Part shown: positions 35,406 to 44,652 of the stretch, piece by piece
How positions within the stretch are numbered: the first letter of the stretch is position 1
Layout of the letters: the number at the start of each line of letters is the position of its first letter
Assembly: GCF_019931195.1 (NCBI RefSeq)
Contig: NZ_JAIOUO010000002.1
Location: 124,001 to 188,000 of the forward strand
Reading direction: 5' to 3'
From: Marinobacter sp. F4216
GTDB taxonomy: Bacteria > Pseudomonadota > Gammaproteobacteria > Pseudomonadales > Oleiphilaceae
DNA: 64,000 bases
Position numbers and translations under genes: made by a program
The notes under the pieces: generated by a model
Told to the model about the DNA's origin: nothing
The model's database searches: none
What the model saw: the letters and a program-made list of their open reading frames with translations, nothing else

Positions 35406-35978
35406 TTAGCCGACCGGTGCAACGCCAATCAGCCACTGGTGCGCCCAGAGCACGGTAACCACATACAGTGCCAGGCCGACAACGACCGCAATGATGTCGT
35501 TCTTGTTGCTGGCGGTCGCTTTGGTCACAGTCCGTTGGGTGCGGCGCTTCATGGAAATGCGATCGACCACCGCCCAGGCCAGGAAGGAGCCGAACAGCAA
35601 CACGTCATGGAGCATCCCGTTGGCCAGCAGGTGCGCCAAAGCCCACAGTTTGACTGCCACCAGCATCGGATGTTTCACCGCTGCCTTGATGCGACCGGGC
35701 AGGTAGGTGGCTACCAGCAGCGGAAAGACCGGAACCAGCAGCAGCATCGACAGGTGCCTGAGCCCGGTAGGCGGCGTGTAGAGCAGGGTCGGTTCCATGC
35801 GGGCTGCGCTGTAACCCATGACGATCAGGACCAGGCCTGCGAGGGACAGCAGGGAAAAGATGCCCTTGAAGGCGTTTTCGCCCAGCTTGGCGCACCAGCG
35901 ATCCCGCTGGGGTTCGTTGATGATCGACAGCGAGTGGACCCCGAAAAACAGGATCAGACCGGCGATGAGTGTCAGCAT
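35406..35978 (-). CDS. NnrU family membrane protein
   Basis: 190 residues with about six TM segments; GVHSLSIINEPQRDRW, HLLANGMLHDVLLFGSFLAWAVVDRIS are typical of NnrU, which is linked to nitrite/nitric-oxide or isoprenoid metabolism in other bacteria. The name is a domain label only here; no denitrification genes are near. Overlaps the GGCT gene leader, so probably cotranscribed with it. Confidence 0.9.
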   Translation of the reverse strand: MLTLIAGLILFFGVHSLSIINEPQRDRWCAKLGENAFKGIFSLLSLAGLVLIVMGYSAARMEPTLLYTPPTGLRHLSMLLLVPVFPLLVATYLPGRIKAAVKHPMLVAVKLWALAHLLANGMLHDVLLFGSFLAWAVVDRISMKRRTQRTVTKATASNKNDIIAVVVGLALYVVTVLWAHQWLIGVAPVG

Positions 35979-35989
35979 TCCTTGGCTCC

Positions 35990-36865
35990 TTATCGGTTAA
36001 GGCTGTGGGTGTTGGTCAGTGTCCGGGTAAGGCGGTCCATCACGCCGCCACTGTGGCGCCAGAAGTGCCAGTACAGGTCTACCCGAAGGCTCTGGTCCGG
36101 TGCAATGCTTACCAGTGTACCTGCTTCAAGTTCCTGTTGCGCCTGTATTTCCGGAATCATGCCATAACCCATGCCGGCCAGTGCCAGTTTCACAAAGCCT
36201 TCGGAAGACGGGCACAAGTGATGGGGAGCGCTTCCCTGAAAACCGCACTGAGCGAGGAACCGGTTCTGCAGTTGATCGTTGGGGCCGAAGACAATCATCG
36301 GGGCGTTTGCCAGTGCCTCTGGACTGAAACCATCCGGGAAGTGGCGCTGGATGAAATCCGGTGTGGCCAGTGGCCGGTAGGTCATGCTGCCAAGATAGAC
36401 GCTTCGGGCGCCGGCTACCGGCTGCTGCGCGCTGCACAGGCAGGCCGCCACGTCGCCTTCCCGCATCCTGCGCAGGCCCACGTCCTGATCTTCAATAACC
36501 AGGTCGAGCAGCAAATCTTCCTGACAGCAAAAGTCACCAATGGCGTCCGCCCACCAGGTCGCAAGGCTGTCCGCGTTCAGGGCAATGCGCAGCCGCGTCG
36601 AGGGCTCCGAGATTGCAGGCAGGGATGTCGCCAGATCCCGTTCCAGCAACTGAACCTGCTGGACATGGTTCAGCAACCTCTGGCCGGCCGGAGTTGCCTT
36701 CAGGGCAGGGCTTCTCACCAGTACCGGTTGCCCCAGCCGGACTTCCAGGGTTTTGATGCGTTGGGAAACCGCCGACTGGCTGATCCCCAGCACCGCTCCG
36801 GCCCGCTCGAAGCCCTCGCATTCGACCACCGTTGCCAGGGCTTCCAGCAGTTTGTAGTCAATCAT
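35990..36865 (-). CDS. argP: LysR family regulator ArgP
   Basis: 291 residues. HTH (VVECEGFERAGAVLGISQSAVSQRIKTLE, interrupted here: residues about 12-40) and C-terminal effector domain match ArgP (IciA), which activates the arginine/lysine exporter argO. It sits divergent from that exporter with 86 bp between them, the classical arrangement, so arginine/lysine-responsive control of argO is a strong inference. Confidence 0.93.
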   Translation of the reverse strand: MIDYKLLEALATVVECEGFERAGAVLGISQSAVSQRIKTLEVRLGQPVLVRSPALKATPAGQRLLNHVQQVQLLERDLATSLPAISEPSTRLRIALNADSLATWWADAIGDFCCQEDLLLDLVIEDQDVGLRRMREGDVAACLCSAQQPVAGARSVYLGSMTYRPLATPDFIQRHFPDGFSPEALANAPMIVFGPNDQLQNRFLAQCGFQGSAPHHLCPSSEGFVKLALAGMGYGMIPEIQAQQELEAGTLVSIAPDQSLRVDLYWHFWRHSGGVMDRLTRTLTNTHSLNR

Positions 36866-36878
36866 AAGTAAATCTTAT
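36864..36878. promoter_or_regulatory. AT-rich divergent control region with T-N11-A type inverted repeat
   Basis: The argP-argO gap is AT-rich and contains ATAAG-TAAAT-CTTAT, a 5-5-5 perfect inverted repeat matching the LysR T-N11-A pattern and overlapping the argP start. Likely autoregulatory or argO operator site; not proven. Confidence 0.35.
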
Positions 36879-36951
36879 ATAGCGTAATGATTATGAATTT
36901 TAAGTATATCTGAAGGGCGGTATTCTTGCCCCTCACATTGGGAGGTAGGTT

Positions 36952-37557
36952 GTGCTCGAAAGTTATCTGACAGGTTTGCTGGTATGCGGCGGCATCATCG
37001 TGGCCATTGGCGCCCAGAATGCGTATATCCTTGGCCAGGCAATCCGCCGGGAGCATCACTGGTGGTCAGCAGGCCTGTGTATGGTGTCCGACATTGCCTT
37101 GTTTTCACTGGGGATGTTTGGCGTGAGTGCAGCGCTGATGGCCATGCCCGACGCCCTGGAAATCATGCGCTGGCTGGGCGTTGCATTCCTGGCCTGGCTG
37201 GCTATCCAGGCTCTGGTTCGTGCCAGTCGCGGGAGGGCGGCACTGGAATCCGGTGAAATCACCCGGAGAAGCCTGAAAGGGGTGCTGTTCACCACCCTGG
37301 CGGTCACCCTGCTCAACCCGCAGGTTTATCTCGACACCTTGCTGCTGATCCCGGCTATCGGCGCGCAGCAGGAGAACCCGGCCACCTTCGTTGCCGGTGC
37401 CAGCAGTGCTTCCATTCTGTGGTTCGGTGCCCTGGCCTGGGGTGGCTCGGCACTGGCTCCCGTTCTCTCCCGCCCCATGGCCTGGCGTGTCATTGACGGT
37501 GTAATCGGGGTGATGATGGCAGTCATCGCGATTCAGCTGGCGGTAAGCGGATTGTAG
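36952..37557 (+). CDS. argO: LysE/ArgO family amino-acid exporter
   Basis: 201 residues, six TM segments. LysE signature near the start (GIIVAIGAQNAYILGQAIRR) and TLLNPQVYLDTLLL in the fourth helix region. GTG 36952 with GGAGG upstream. Exports arginine and related basic amino acids (or toxic analogs) across the inner membrane; regulated by the divergent ArgP. Confidence 0.94.
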   Translation: MLESYLTGLLVCGGIIVAIGAQNAYILGQAIRREHHWWSAGLCMVSDIALFSLGMFGVSAALMAMPDALEIMRWLGVAFLAWLAIQALVRASRGRAALESGEITRRSLKGVLFTTLAVTLLNPQVYLDTLLLIPAIGAQQENPATFVAGASSASILWFGALAWGGSALAPVLSRPMAWRVIDGVIGVMMAVIAIQLAVSGL

Positions 37558-37626
37558 TTCGCTGACCGACGAGCGAATCGAGGAGATTCGAAAAGCAACG
37601 GCGGGGGGCGAGAAGTACCTGCCGAA

Positions 37627-38310
37627 TCAGGATGCCTGTTCGCCGCGGGGTTTGATCAGGTCGTCGGAGTCGTGCCTGGGGCTATTAACCGCGTCGGACA
37701 CCCGGTACTCCCGCAGTTGCTCCATGGGCAGCCGATGGGTGGTGGCGCGGATCGCGCCCCGTGAGGTTGTTGATGAATCGAGCCAGCCAGTCAGGCAGTC
37801 CGGATCCAGCACCACGGGCTGGCGGTCGTGAATGTGTTTGAGGGTGTCGCAGGCGGGTTCGGTGATGATGGCGCAGGTGGAGGTCTCATCGCCTTCCCGT
37901 GGCGTCCAGATTCCGGCAAAGAAGATGGCCGGGGTCTGGTCGGGATCCACCGGCGTGACGTAGTGGGGTTCTTTACCGTGTCCGGTTTGCAGCCACTCGT
38001 ACCACCCGTTGGCGGGAATGAGGCAGCGGTGATGGGCAAAGGCTTCCTGAAAATAACGGGACGTCGCCACCGTTTCGGCCCGGGCGTTGATCGGTGCGGG
38101 CGCTTTGTCGGTGGCCCAGGCCGGGCGAAAGCCCCAGAGGGATTTCACCAGAATCGGCTGGCCATTCATGCTCATCCGGATCATGGGAATGGCAGTGCCA
38201 GGCGGTATGTTGTAGCTGGCCTCGACGTGGGTGTCGATGTCCAATCCATCCGGAAAAAAACGGGCGATCAGGGTTTCCGGTGGTGTGTAGAAGGTGAATC
38301 GTCCGCACAT
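37627..38310 (-). CDS. yedK: SRAP (HMCES/YedK) domain protein, abasic-site shield
   Basis: 227 residues beginning MCGRF, so Cys2 becomes the N-terminal nucleophile after Met removal. NARAETV and HRCLIPANGWYEW are present, and a histidine-containing Q/HxRQPVVL (HDRQPVVL) near residue 170. The enzyme forms a thiazolidine cross-link to abasic sites in single-stranded DNA. ATG 38310 preceded by AAGGAAG; upstream frame rejected because MCGRF must be N-terminal. Confidence 0.94.
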   Translation of the reverse strand: MCGRFTFYTPPETLIARFFPDGLDIDTHVEASYNIPPGTAIPMIRMSMNGQPILVKSLWGFRPAWATDKAPAPINARAETVATSRYFQEAFAHHRCLIPANGWYEWLQTGHGKEPHYVTPVDPDQTPAIFFAGIWTPREGDETSTCAIITEPACDTLKHIHDRQPVVLDPDCLTGWLDSSTTSRGAIRATTHRLPMEQLREYRVSDAVNSPRHDSDDLIKPRGEQAS

Positions 38311-38365
38311 AGGGTTCTTCCTTGATTTCAGGGCGTTGCAGGTCAGGTTCTGGTACCCTTGCCGG

Positions 38366-38779
38366 ATGCTGAAACTATCCAACAATGTCGCTATTCAGGA
38401 CTGGGAATTGCAGTTTACCCAGATCCGAGCCCAGGGCGCCGGCGGCCAGAACGTCAATAAAGTTGCCTCCGCCGTGCATCTGCGATTCGATGTGCTGCAC
38501 TCCACGCTGCCTCCGTTTTACAAAGAGCGTCTGATGGCACTGAGCGATCAGCGCATCAGCAAGGAAGGCGTCATCATCATTAAAGCGCAAACCTTCCGTA
38601 CCCTGGAGAAAAACCGGGACGATGCCCTGCGGCGCCTTAAGGCGTTGATTCTTGAGGCGGTCAAAATCGAGAAGGCGCGTCGCCCCACCAAACCCTCCAA
38701 ATCCGCCAGGCGCAAACGCGTTGACGAGAAAACCCGCAAGGGCAAAACCAAGGCCCTACGCGGCAAGGTTCAACTCTGA
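38366..38779 (+). CDS. arfB: Alternative ribosome-rescue factor / peptidyl-tRNA hydrolase ArfB
   Basis: 137 residues with the GGQ release-factor loop (GAGGQNVNK near residue 27) and a basic Lys/Arg-rich C-terminal tail that inserts in the empty mRNA channel of stalled ribosomes. The length and tail fit ArfB/YaeJ. Its last 10 bases overlap the convergent esterase gene. ATG 38366 is the likely start; the upstream frame does not look coding. Confidence 0.94.
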   Translation: MLKLSNNVAIQDWELQFTQIRAQGAGGQNVNKVASAVHLRFDVLHSTLPPFYKERLMALSDQRISKEGVIIIKAQTFRTLEKNRDDALRRLKALILEAVKIEKARRPTKPSKSARRKRVDEKTRKGKTKALRGKVQL

Positions 38780-39852
38780 GCCAGGCGCACTTCTTGTACC
38801 GGCTGTCCGGATTCGACCTCTTGCAGGAAGGCCTGAATATCCTCGAAGGCCTCCTCGGCTTCGGGCAGGTTCGGGACAAAGATATGCCAGACATGCACCA
38901 TGCCAGACCAGGTATGCAGGGTAACCGGTGAGCCCTCGGACTGTGCCTTGGCGGCGTAGCGTCGGGCATTGTCCAGCAGCATTTCCGAATCGCTGGCATG
39001 AATCAGAATGGGGGGCAGGTCGTGCAGGTCGCCCCTGAGGGGCGATGCAATCGGGCTCAGGGGGGATACCCGGAACGCGGCCAGCGTTACCCACCAGATC
39101 ACGGGTAACGGTACTTTCGAGAGCCCGCCGAACGCCGGCCCCAGCAGCGGGTCAGTTTGGATGTTGGCCCGGTTGCTGGGAGCGGTGAGCGTCAGATCGG
39201 TGGATGGGCAAATCGCAATGGCTGCATCTGCCTGCCGGAGACCCTTATGCTTGATCCAGCCCAGCAGGCCCAAGGTATGGCTGCCCCCCGCCGAGTCGCC
39301 GGCAATGATCAGGCAGGACACGGGCTCCTCGCCATCTGGGCCATGCTCCAGAATCCATCGATAGGCTTTCCGGCAATCCCGCACTCCGTCCATGTATCGG
39401 TGTTCCGGCATCAGGCGGTAATCGACCGCAAAGACCGCCGCATTGGCGATACGGGAAAAACGGTCGGTAATGGCCCGGTGGCTCTTCGGGCTGCCAGCCG
39501 CCCAGGCACCGCCATGGATGTAAAGAACGCGCCGGCGCGTATCCACGCCGGGGGCTATGACCCACTCACCTCGGGGGTGGGTGACCGGGCGGAACTCCGA
39601 TTCCAAGGACAGGCCTTCGCTGAGGGTATCCATGTGCTGGCGCAGGGCATACAGCCTTGCCTTGCCCCGAAGTCCGCGGGAGCTTTGCCCAAGCTCACGG
39701 ATGCGACCAATCACATACCGGTGTTCCTCGCTGGGCGGGCCGCCGCGAAACGGCTGGTGCTGAATGTCCAGGTGAGACAGGTCCTCGACCCGGAACAGAA
39801 AGTAGGTGGCAGCGACCAGGATCACTAGCAGTACAAGAAAGAACCAGAGCAT
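38770..39852 (-). CDS. Alpha/beta hydrolase, hormone-sensitive-lipase type esterase
   Basis: 360 residues. HGGAW oxyanion motif, nucleophile elbow GDSAGG, and a late Asp/His pair (DSEMLLDNA, GMVHVWHIF). N-terminal hydrophobic segment (MLWFFLVLLVILVAATYFLF) is a membrane anchor, placing the catalytic domain in the periplasm or cytoplasmic face. Likely short-chain ester or lipid hydrolase. Confidence 0.9.
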   Translation of the reverse strand: MLWFFLVLLVILVAATYFLFRVEDLSHLDIQHQPFRGGPPSEEHRYVIGRIRELGQSSRGLRGKARLYALRQHMDTLSEGLSLESEFRPVTHPRGEWVIAPGVDTRRRVLYIHGGAWAAGSPKSHRAITDRFSRIANAAVFAVDYRLMPEHRYMDGVRDCRKAYRWILEHGPDGEEPVSCLIIAGDSAGGSHTLGLLGWIKHKGLRQADAAIAICPSTDLTLTAPSNRANIQTDPLLGPAFGGLSKVPLPVIWWVTLAAFRVSPLSPIASPLRGDLHDLPPILIHASDSEMLLDNARRYAAKAQSEGSPVTLHTWSGMVHVWHIFVPNLPEAEEAFEDIQAFLQEVESGQPVQEVRLAQS

Positions 39853-39961
39853 GGGCGGTCCTCATCGGGTTGGCCCCGTGAAGTCGGGCGAACTATGCTC
39901 AATAGCATAGTCGCTGGAGCACGTGGTTTGTGCCTCTAAAGATCACAGAAGGAGCCTCCGC

Positions 39962-40282
39962 ATGCAAATAGCCTATCGGGCCCGGGATATTACCGAAGCG
40001 CACATTGTGGCCGGCTTTCTGGGTGCACACGGGGTTGAGGCTTATGTAGGCGGCCACTATCTTCAGGGGGCCATGGGCGAGATTGGCGCAGCAGGATTCA
40101 CGAACGTTCATGTGGAGGACGAGGACTTGTTCCATGCCCGGGAACTGGTGCGGGAGTATGAATCCGGCGAGCCAAAGGCCGTGGTCTCGAAGGGAAGGGG
40201 GGAGAGCCGGGCAGACTTTTTTGCCCAATGGTTCCTGTTTGCGCTGGCGGTTCTGGCGTTGGTGATACTGAACTCGAACTGA
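39962..40282 (+). CDS. DUF2007-like signal-transducing domain protein with C-terminal TM
   Basis: 106 residues: N-terminal small alpha/beta domain (VAGFLGAHGVEAYVGG, VHVEDEDLFHARELV) of DUF2007 type, then a C-terminal hydrophobic helix (FLFALAVLALVIL) for tail anchoring. Strong RBS (agaaggag) before ATG 39962. Function unknown. Confidence 0.85.
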   Translation: MQIAYRARDITEAHIVAGFLGAHGVEAYVGGHYLQGAMGEIGAAGFTNVHVEDEDLFHARELVREYESGEPKAVVSKGRGESRADFFAQWFLFALAVLALVILNSN

Positions 40283-40318
40283 CACCTGTCTCCTTCTCTA
40301 TTGGGGTTATTGTGAAAC

Positions 40319-40351
40319 TAAATTGCGCACAATTTAATTGGCAGCTATATT
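40319..40351. promoter_or_regulatory. Putative OhrR-type operator overlapping the ohr promoter
   Basis: Perfect inverted repeat TAAATTG-CGCA-CAATTTA (40319-40336) resembling OhrR/MarR operators. A candidate -35 (TTGCGC, 40323-40328) lies inside it and a -10 (TATATT, 40346-40351) is 17 bp downstream. Binding would block RNA polymerase until hydroperoxide stress. No ohrR gene is in the window. Confidence 0.55.
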
Positions 40352-40418
40352 TATCCGGTGACAGTGAAGACCCGGTCGGACGACCGGCCTTGATTATTTA
40401 TGTGAAAAGGAGAGCGTA

Positions 40419-40847
40419 ATGTCGATTGAACAGGTTTTGTATCGTGCTCATGCCGAGGCCACAGGTGGCCGTGATGGGCGTGCCATTTCATCTGACGGTG
40501 TGCTTGATGTAGAGCTGACGACCCCAAAGGAACTGGGAGGAGCGGGCGGTAAGGGTACGAATCCGGAGCAACTGTTTGCCGCAGGCTATTCGGCGTGCTT
40601 CATTGGCGCCATGAAGTTTGTTGCCGGCCGTGACGGCATCAAGCTGCCCGAAGATCTGTCCGTTGAGGGTGCCGTTGGCATTGGCCAGATTCCCGCCGGC
40701 TTTGGTATCGAAGTGGATTTGAAAATCAGCCTGCCGGGTATGGACGATGCCGAAGCCCGGAAGGTCATCGACGAGGCCCATAAGGTGTGCCCTTACTCCA
40801 ACGCCACTCGAGGCAATATCGACGTGACTTTGACTCGCGTCGACTAA
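40419..40847 (+). CDS. ohr: Organic hydroperoxide resistance protein Ohr
   Basis: 142 residues, OsmC/Ohr fold. Catalytic Cys in YSACFIGA near residue 61 and resolving Cys in [12 protein letters not shown] near residue 126, the Ohr order. Thiol peroxidase that reduces organic hydroperoxides, cytoplasmic, using lipoylated proteins as reductant in other bacteria. RBS aaggagag precedes ATG 40419. Confidence 0.96.
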   Translation: MSIEQVLYRAHAEATGGRDGRAISSDGVLDVELTTPKELGGAGGKGTNPEQLFAAGYSACFIGAMKFVAGRDGIKLPEDLSVEGAVGIGQIPAGFGIEVDLKISLPGMDDAEARKVIDEAHKVCPYSNATRGNIDVTLTRVD

Positions 40848-41014
40848 CGCTCGTTTGCGCGGGTGGCTACCGGGCTTTCCGGTGGTCGCTTGCGCCATCC
40901 CTCGCCACTATTTCCATGATCTGCGGCGACCGCAGACTCAATCCTGACTTTCGGAAACCTTTCTGATCGAGTTGTCCTGGCCAACTCCGGGGCGCACTCT
41001 TGGCTGTGAACCGG

Positions 41015-41935
41015 TCAGCGCTTGGTAGAACGCTGGCGCTGTTTTTTGGGTTTGGAGCGTGAGGGTGGTTTATTGCCAGCTTTGCCCTGGGGCTTTCCGG
41101 CGGGCTTTGCTCCGGTCTTTCCACCCGGTTTTCTGGCACCGCCGGGTTTGCCGGGTGGGGAACCTGCGGGTTTGGGTTTGCGGGTTTGTTTTCGGGTGCC
41201 CGGAGGGGCCTCGGAAGAAGAGTCTTTAATGGATTCAAGCAGTGTCGACAGTTCTTTTGCAGTAAGGTCCCGCCACTGGCCAATCGGCAAATTGGCGAGG
41301 TTTACATTCATGATGCGGGTTCGCTCCAGTTTGGTGACCTGGTAGTCGAAGTATTCGCACATCCGGCGTATCTGGCGGTTTAAACCCTGAACCAGAGTAA
41401 TCCGGAAAACATAACGTGATTCCTGCTGAACCTTACACTTCTTGGTGACGGTGCCCAGGATCGGCACGCCCCCTGCCATCCCCTGGACGAATTCCCGGGT
41501 CACGGATTTGTCCACGGTCACCACATATTCCTTCTCATGGTTGTTGCCGGCCCGCAGGATCTTGTTGACCAGGTCGCCTTTGCTGGTCATGAAAATCAGA
41601 CCCTGGGAGTCTTTGTCGAGACGGCCAATGGGGAAAATGCGTGCGCTGTGGCCAACGAACCGCTGAATGTTGTGTTTCTCCGCGTCGTCCGTGGTGCTTA
41701 CGATGCCCACCGGTTTATTGACCGCAATAAACACCAGATCCTCTTCACCCCGAGGCTCGATCACCTGACCATTCACCGTCACTGTGTCGGTTGCCCGAAC
41801 CTGGTCGCCCACGGTCGCACGTTTCCCATTGATGAATACGTTGCCTTGTTCGATGTAGCGATCGGCCTCGCGTCGCGAGCAGAGACCGCTTTCGCTGATA
41901 TATTTATTCAGGCGTGTGGAGGTGTCGTTGGTCAT
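41015..41935 (-). CDS. rluF: 23S rRNA pseudouridine synthase RluF-like, with basic low-complexity tail
   Basis: 306 residues. S4 RNA-binding domain (residues 6-60, [18 protein letters not shown]) then RsuA/RluB/RluF catalytic domain with [11 protein letters not shown], Asp in RLDKDS. The family matches RluF, which modifies U2604 of 23S rRNA. The last 65 residues are rich in Gly, Pro, Lys and Arg, a disordered RNA-binding extension. ATG 41935 chosen; the frame extends upstream to 42001. Confidence 0.93.
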   Translation of the reverse strand: MTNDTSTRLNKYISESGLCSRREADRYIEQGNVFINGKRATVGDQVRATDTVTVNGQVIEPRGEEDLVFIAVNKPVGIVSTTDDAEKHNIQRFVGHSARIFPIGRLDKDSQGLIFMTSKGDLVNKILRAGNNHEKEYVVTVDKSVTREFVQGMAGGVPILGTVTKKCKVQQESRYVFRITLVQGLNRQIRRMCEYFDYQVTKLERTRIMNVNLANLPIGQWRDLTAKELSTLLESIKDSSSEAPPGTRKQTRKPKPAGSPPGKPGGARKPGGKTGAKPAGKPQGKAGNKPPSRSKPKKQRQRSTKR

Positions 41936-42095
41936 GAGTGGTCCGGCCGGTGACTTTGAGCCGCTATGATAGCAGGGGGGCTTTGGGCTTACAGCCGCCA
42001 TCCTGCTGCTTTATTTCGGACGCTTCGATTGGCCTGGTATAAAGCTTTAGGATGCCCGGCGGCCTGCGGGAAACGAATGACGCATAGGGATACCG

Positions 42096-42632
42096 ATGCC
42101 ACGACTGTTCTTCTCCATCGAAATACCGGGTTGGGTCAAACAGCGCCTGCTACAAGTCAGGGCACCCGTGGCCGGCGCCCGCTGGCAGAGCCCGGCACAA
42201 TTGCATCTGACCTTCCTCTTTCTGGGGCAGGTGGCGGAGGACCGGGTATCCGAACTATGTGCCGCCGCGCGGTGCTTGCCCCTGTCGGCATTTGATGTGT
42301 CGGTGTCTGGTATCGGTTGTTTCGGGCAACCTGCGTCACCCCGTAACCTGTGGGCGGGAGTCCGCCCGAAAGAGCCAATGATGGATCTGCAAAACGCGTT
42401 GAAAGATAACCTTGGCCCGCTCGGATTTGAGTTCGAGAAACGTGCTTTTCGACCCCATATCACCCTGGCTCGATTCAAAAAACAGCGTGGATCGGTGGAA
42501 ACGCTCCTGGCGGAATTCCAGGACGCTGACTTTGGTATTTTTCCGGTGACGGAATTTGTGTTGTATCAAAGCACGCAAGGTGCGGGTGGCTCTGTGTATA
42601 CGGTGGTGGAGCGATTCGCTCTGGAAGCTTAG
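42096..42632 (+). CDS. thpR: RNA 2',3'-cyclic phosphodiesterase (2H family)
   Basis: 178 residues with both HxT/S-type catalytic motifs: HLTFLFLG near residue 42 and HITLARF near 125. Two-histidine phosphoesterase acting on RNA cyclic-phosphate ends; formerly called 2'-5' RNA ligase. Divergent from rluF with 160 bp between. No other RNA repair gene beside it. Confidence 0.93.
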   Translation: MPRLFFSIEIPGWVKQRLLQVRAPVAGARWQSPAQLHLTFLFLGQVAEDRVSELCAAARCLPLSAFDVSVSGIGCFGQPASPRNLWAGVRPKEPMMDLQNALKDNLGPLGFEFEKRAFRPHITLARFKKQRGSVETLLAEFQDADFGIFPVTEFVLYQSTQGAGGSVYTVVERFALEA

Positions 42633-42729
42633 GCCCGATTTTGCCATTCTGTGCCGCAGAGGTGCCGGTAACTGCCGGTTAAACGGAGAAAATTCGGGTG
42701 AGTACAATCTCCTCAGGACACAGGATGCT

Positions 42730-43122
42730 ATGGAAAAAACACGAACAACACTGGTAGCCATCACAGGCGTGGTCCTGTTCTTCCTGGCCAATTATTTGTG
42801 CCGGTATCTTCTCGGGTTTTCCGGCGTGCTGGCGTCCGTCGTCATTGCCGTGCTTATTGCAGCATACATGGGCTTTTCGGTGGCGAGGATGTTGGAGCGA
42901 GAACTCACCGCCGCCGAGCGATCCAGGATTCTGTGGATCTATGGTGGTTTTCTCGCGGCACTGTTTGCCGCGTTCGGGGCCTGGGTGTCGTCGGATACGG
43001 GCCTGGATACGCTGGGTGTCGCGACCCTCTTGTCCCATTACTTGCCGTATCCCGCGTTCGCCCATGTGTTTTTGTCGGATCGTATAATCCGGCTGTTTCT
43101 CGGCCAGGACGACCTGTCCTGA
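42730..43122 (+). CDS. Small polytopic membrane protein of unknown function
   Basis: 130 residues with about three hydrophobic segments (LVAITGVVLFFLANYLCRYLL, VLASVVIAVLIAAYMG, YGGFLAALFAAFGAWV). No family recognised. Stop is 16 bp before the fetA start, so probably in the same transcript as the iron exporter. ATG 42730 chosen as it directly precedes the first TM. Confidence 0.78.
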   Translation: MEKTRTTLVAITGVVLFFLANYLCRYLLGFSGVLASVVIAVLIAAYMGFSVARMLERELTAAERSRILWIYGGFLAALFAAFGAWVSSDTGLDTLGVATLLSHYLPYPAFAHVFLSDRIIRLFLGQDDLS

Positions 43123-43138
43123 AATTCAGGGGAACCTC

Positions 43139-43744
43139 TTGACCACACTCACGCTGGAACAGGTCTCGGTCGGCGCGCTCGAGGGCGTTGATCTTGAGTT
43201 GAAGGGAGGCGAGATCGTTTGCCTGTCCGGCCCTTCCGGCAGTGGCAAAAGTCGCCTGCTCCGAGCCATTGCTGACCTGGATCCCCACGAGGGTGCCGTG
43301 CAACTGGACGATACCCCGCAAGGTTCCGTGCCGGGGCACCTCTGGCGCCAGCAGGTTATGATGGTTCCGGTCGACAGCCAATGGTGGTCCGAGCGGGTTG
43401 GGGAACACTTCCAGCCTTCGCCAGTGGGGGTGCCGGATGCTCTGGGTTTCCCCGCGGATGTAATGGCGTGGCCGGTAAGCCGGTTATCCTCCGGTGAGCA
43501 ACAGCGCCTGGCGTTGTTTCGTGCCCTAGTCCGTCAACCGAAGGTGCTGCTACTGGACGAGCCCACAGCCAACCTGGATGAAGCCCTGATCGAGCAGGTG
43601 GAGGCCTGGCTGAAGGCCGAGATCCGGCGGCAAAATCTGGTGGTGCTCTGGGTGGCTCACGACTCTGCGCAGATTCAGCGGGTAGCCGATCGTCATTATC
43701 GCCTTGCTGGCAGCCAGTTGGAGGCCGTCCATGGAAATCATTGA
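43139..43744 (+). CDS. fetA: ABC transporter ATP-binding protein, FetA (iron export)
   Basis: 201 residues. Walker A GPSGSGKSR, signature LSSGEQQR, Walker B VLLLDEPTANLD, H-loop VAHD. TTG start 43139. Stop overlaps the permease start by 14 bases; the pair matches E. coli FetAB (YbbL/YbbM), an iron exporter that gives resistance to H2O2. Short for an ABC ATPase but normal for FetA. Confidence 0.92.
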   Translation: MTTLTLEQVSVGALEGVDLELKGGEIVCLSGPSGSGKSRLLRAIADLDPHEGAVQLDDTPQGSVPGHLWRQQVMMVPVDSQWWSERVGEHFQPSPVGVPDALGFPADVMAWPVSRLSSGEQQRLALFRALVRQPKVLLLDEPTANLDEALIEQVEAWLKAEIRRQNLVVLWVAHDSAQIQRVADRHYRLAGSQLEAVHGNH

Positions 43745-44537
43745 TCTGGCCTGGTGGAAACTGGCACTGGTAGCCGTCCTGGTGCTGGCGCTGGCAGGCG
43801 TCAGTCTTATGACCCGGCTGGGCATCGCGAAAAGTCTGCTGATTGCAGCTACCCGGACGGTGATTCAGCTGGCGCTCATTGGCCTGGTTCTGGAGGCCTT
43901 GTTCGCCTCATCGGAATTTTACTGGATTGCCCTGCTGGCACTGGTGATGTTGCTGGTGGCGGGCCGGGAGGTCATGGCTCGCCAGCAGCGTCGGCTGAAG
44001 GGCTTCTGGTCTTTCGGGATTGGCACCGGTGCCATGTTCGTCTCTTCATTTACCGTTACCGTACTGACCCTCACGGTTGTCATAGGGCCGGAGCCCTGGT
44101 ACGCGCCCCAGTATGCGATCCCCCTGCTGGGTATGATGCTGGGCAACACCATGACCGGCGTGGCCCTGAGCCTGGACCGGCTCAACGAATCCGTCTGGAG
44201 TCAGCGCGCGGTGATTGAGAACCGTCTGATGCTGGGTGAAACCTGGCGCGAAGCGCTGGAGGACATCCGTCGTCACGCCATGCGCAGTGGCATGATGCCC
44301 GCGATCAACGCCATGGCGGCCGCCGGCATCGTCAGCCTGCCGGGCATGATGACCGGTCAGATTCTGGCGGGAAGCCCACCGGCGGTGGCGGTGAAATACC
44401 AGATACTGGTGATGCTGACCATCACGGTCGGTACCGGTTTCGGCACCCTGATGGCCGTATCCTGGGGCGGGCGCCGGTTGTTCGATGAGCGTGAGCGCCT
44501 CAGGCTGGATCGTCTTGTCAGCACCGGCGGTCGCTAA
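43731..44537 (+). CDS. fetB: ABC transporter permease FetB (iron export)
   Basis: 268 residues. About six to seven TM segments; TRLGIAKSLLIAATRTVIQLALIGLVL near the start and GLPGMMTGQILAGSPP-like GMMTGQILAGSPP near the C-terminus are FetB (UPF0014) hallmarks. Start at ATG 43731 lies inside fetA. Forms the export channel with FetA. Confidence 0.93.
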   Translation: MEIIDLAWWKLALVAVLVLALAGVSLMTRLGIAKSLLIAATRTVIQLALIGLVLEALFASSEFYWIALLALVMLLVAGREVMARQQRRLKGFWSFGIGTGAMFVSSFTVTVLTLTVVIGPEPWYAPQYAIPLLGMMLGNTMTGVALSLDRLNESVWSQRAVIENRLMLGETWREALEDIRRHAMRSGMMPAINAMAAAGIVSLPGMMTGQILAGSPPAVAVKYQILVMLTITVGTGFGTLMAVSWGGRRLFDERERLRLDRLVSTGGR

Positions 44538-44652
44538 CTTATGCAACCGATGATTCATCTCACCCGACGTGAGGGTGGAGCATATTGCCATCCGGTGGTG
44601 GCTGATCGATACAACTGGACATGGCTATGAAGTGTTTGAGGAACCGTCGGAA

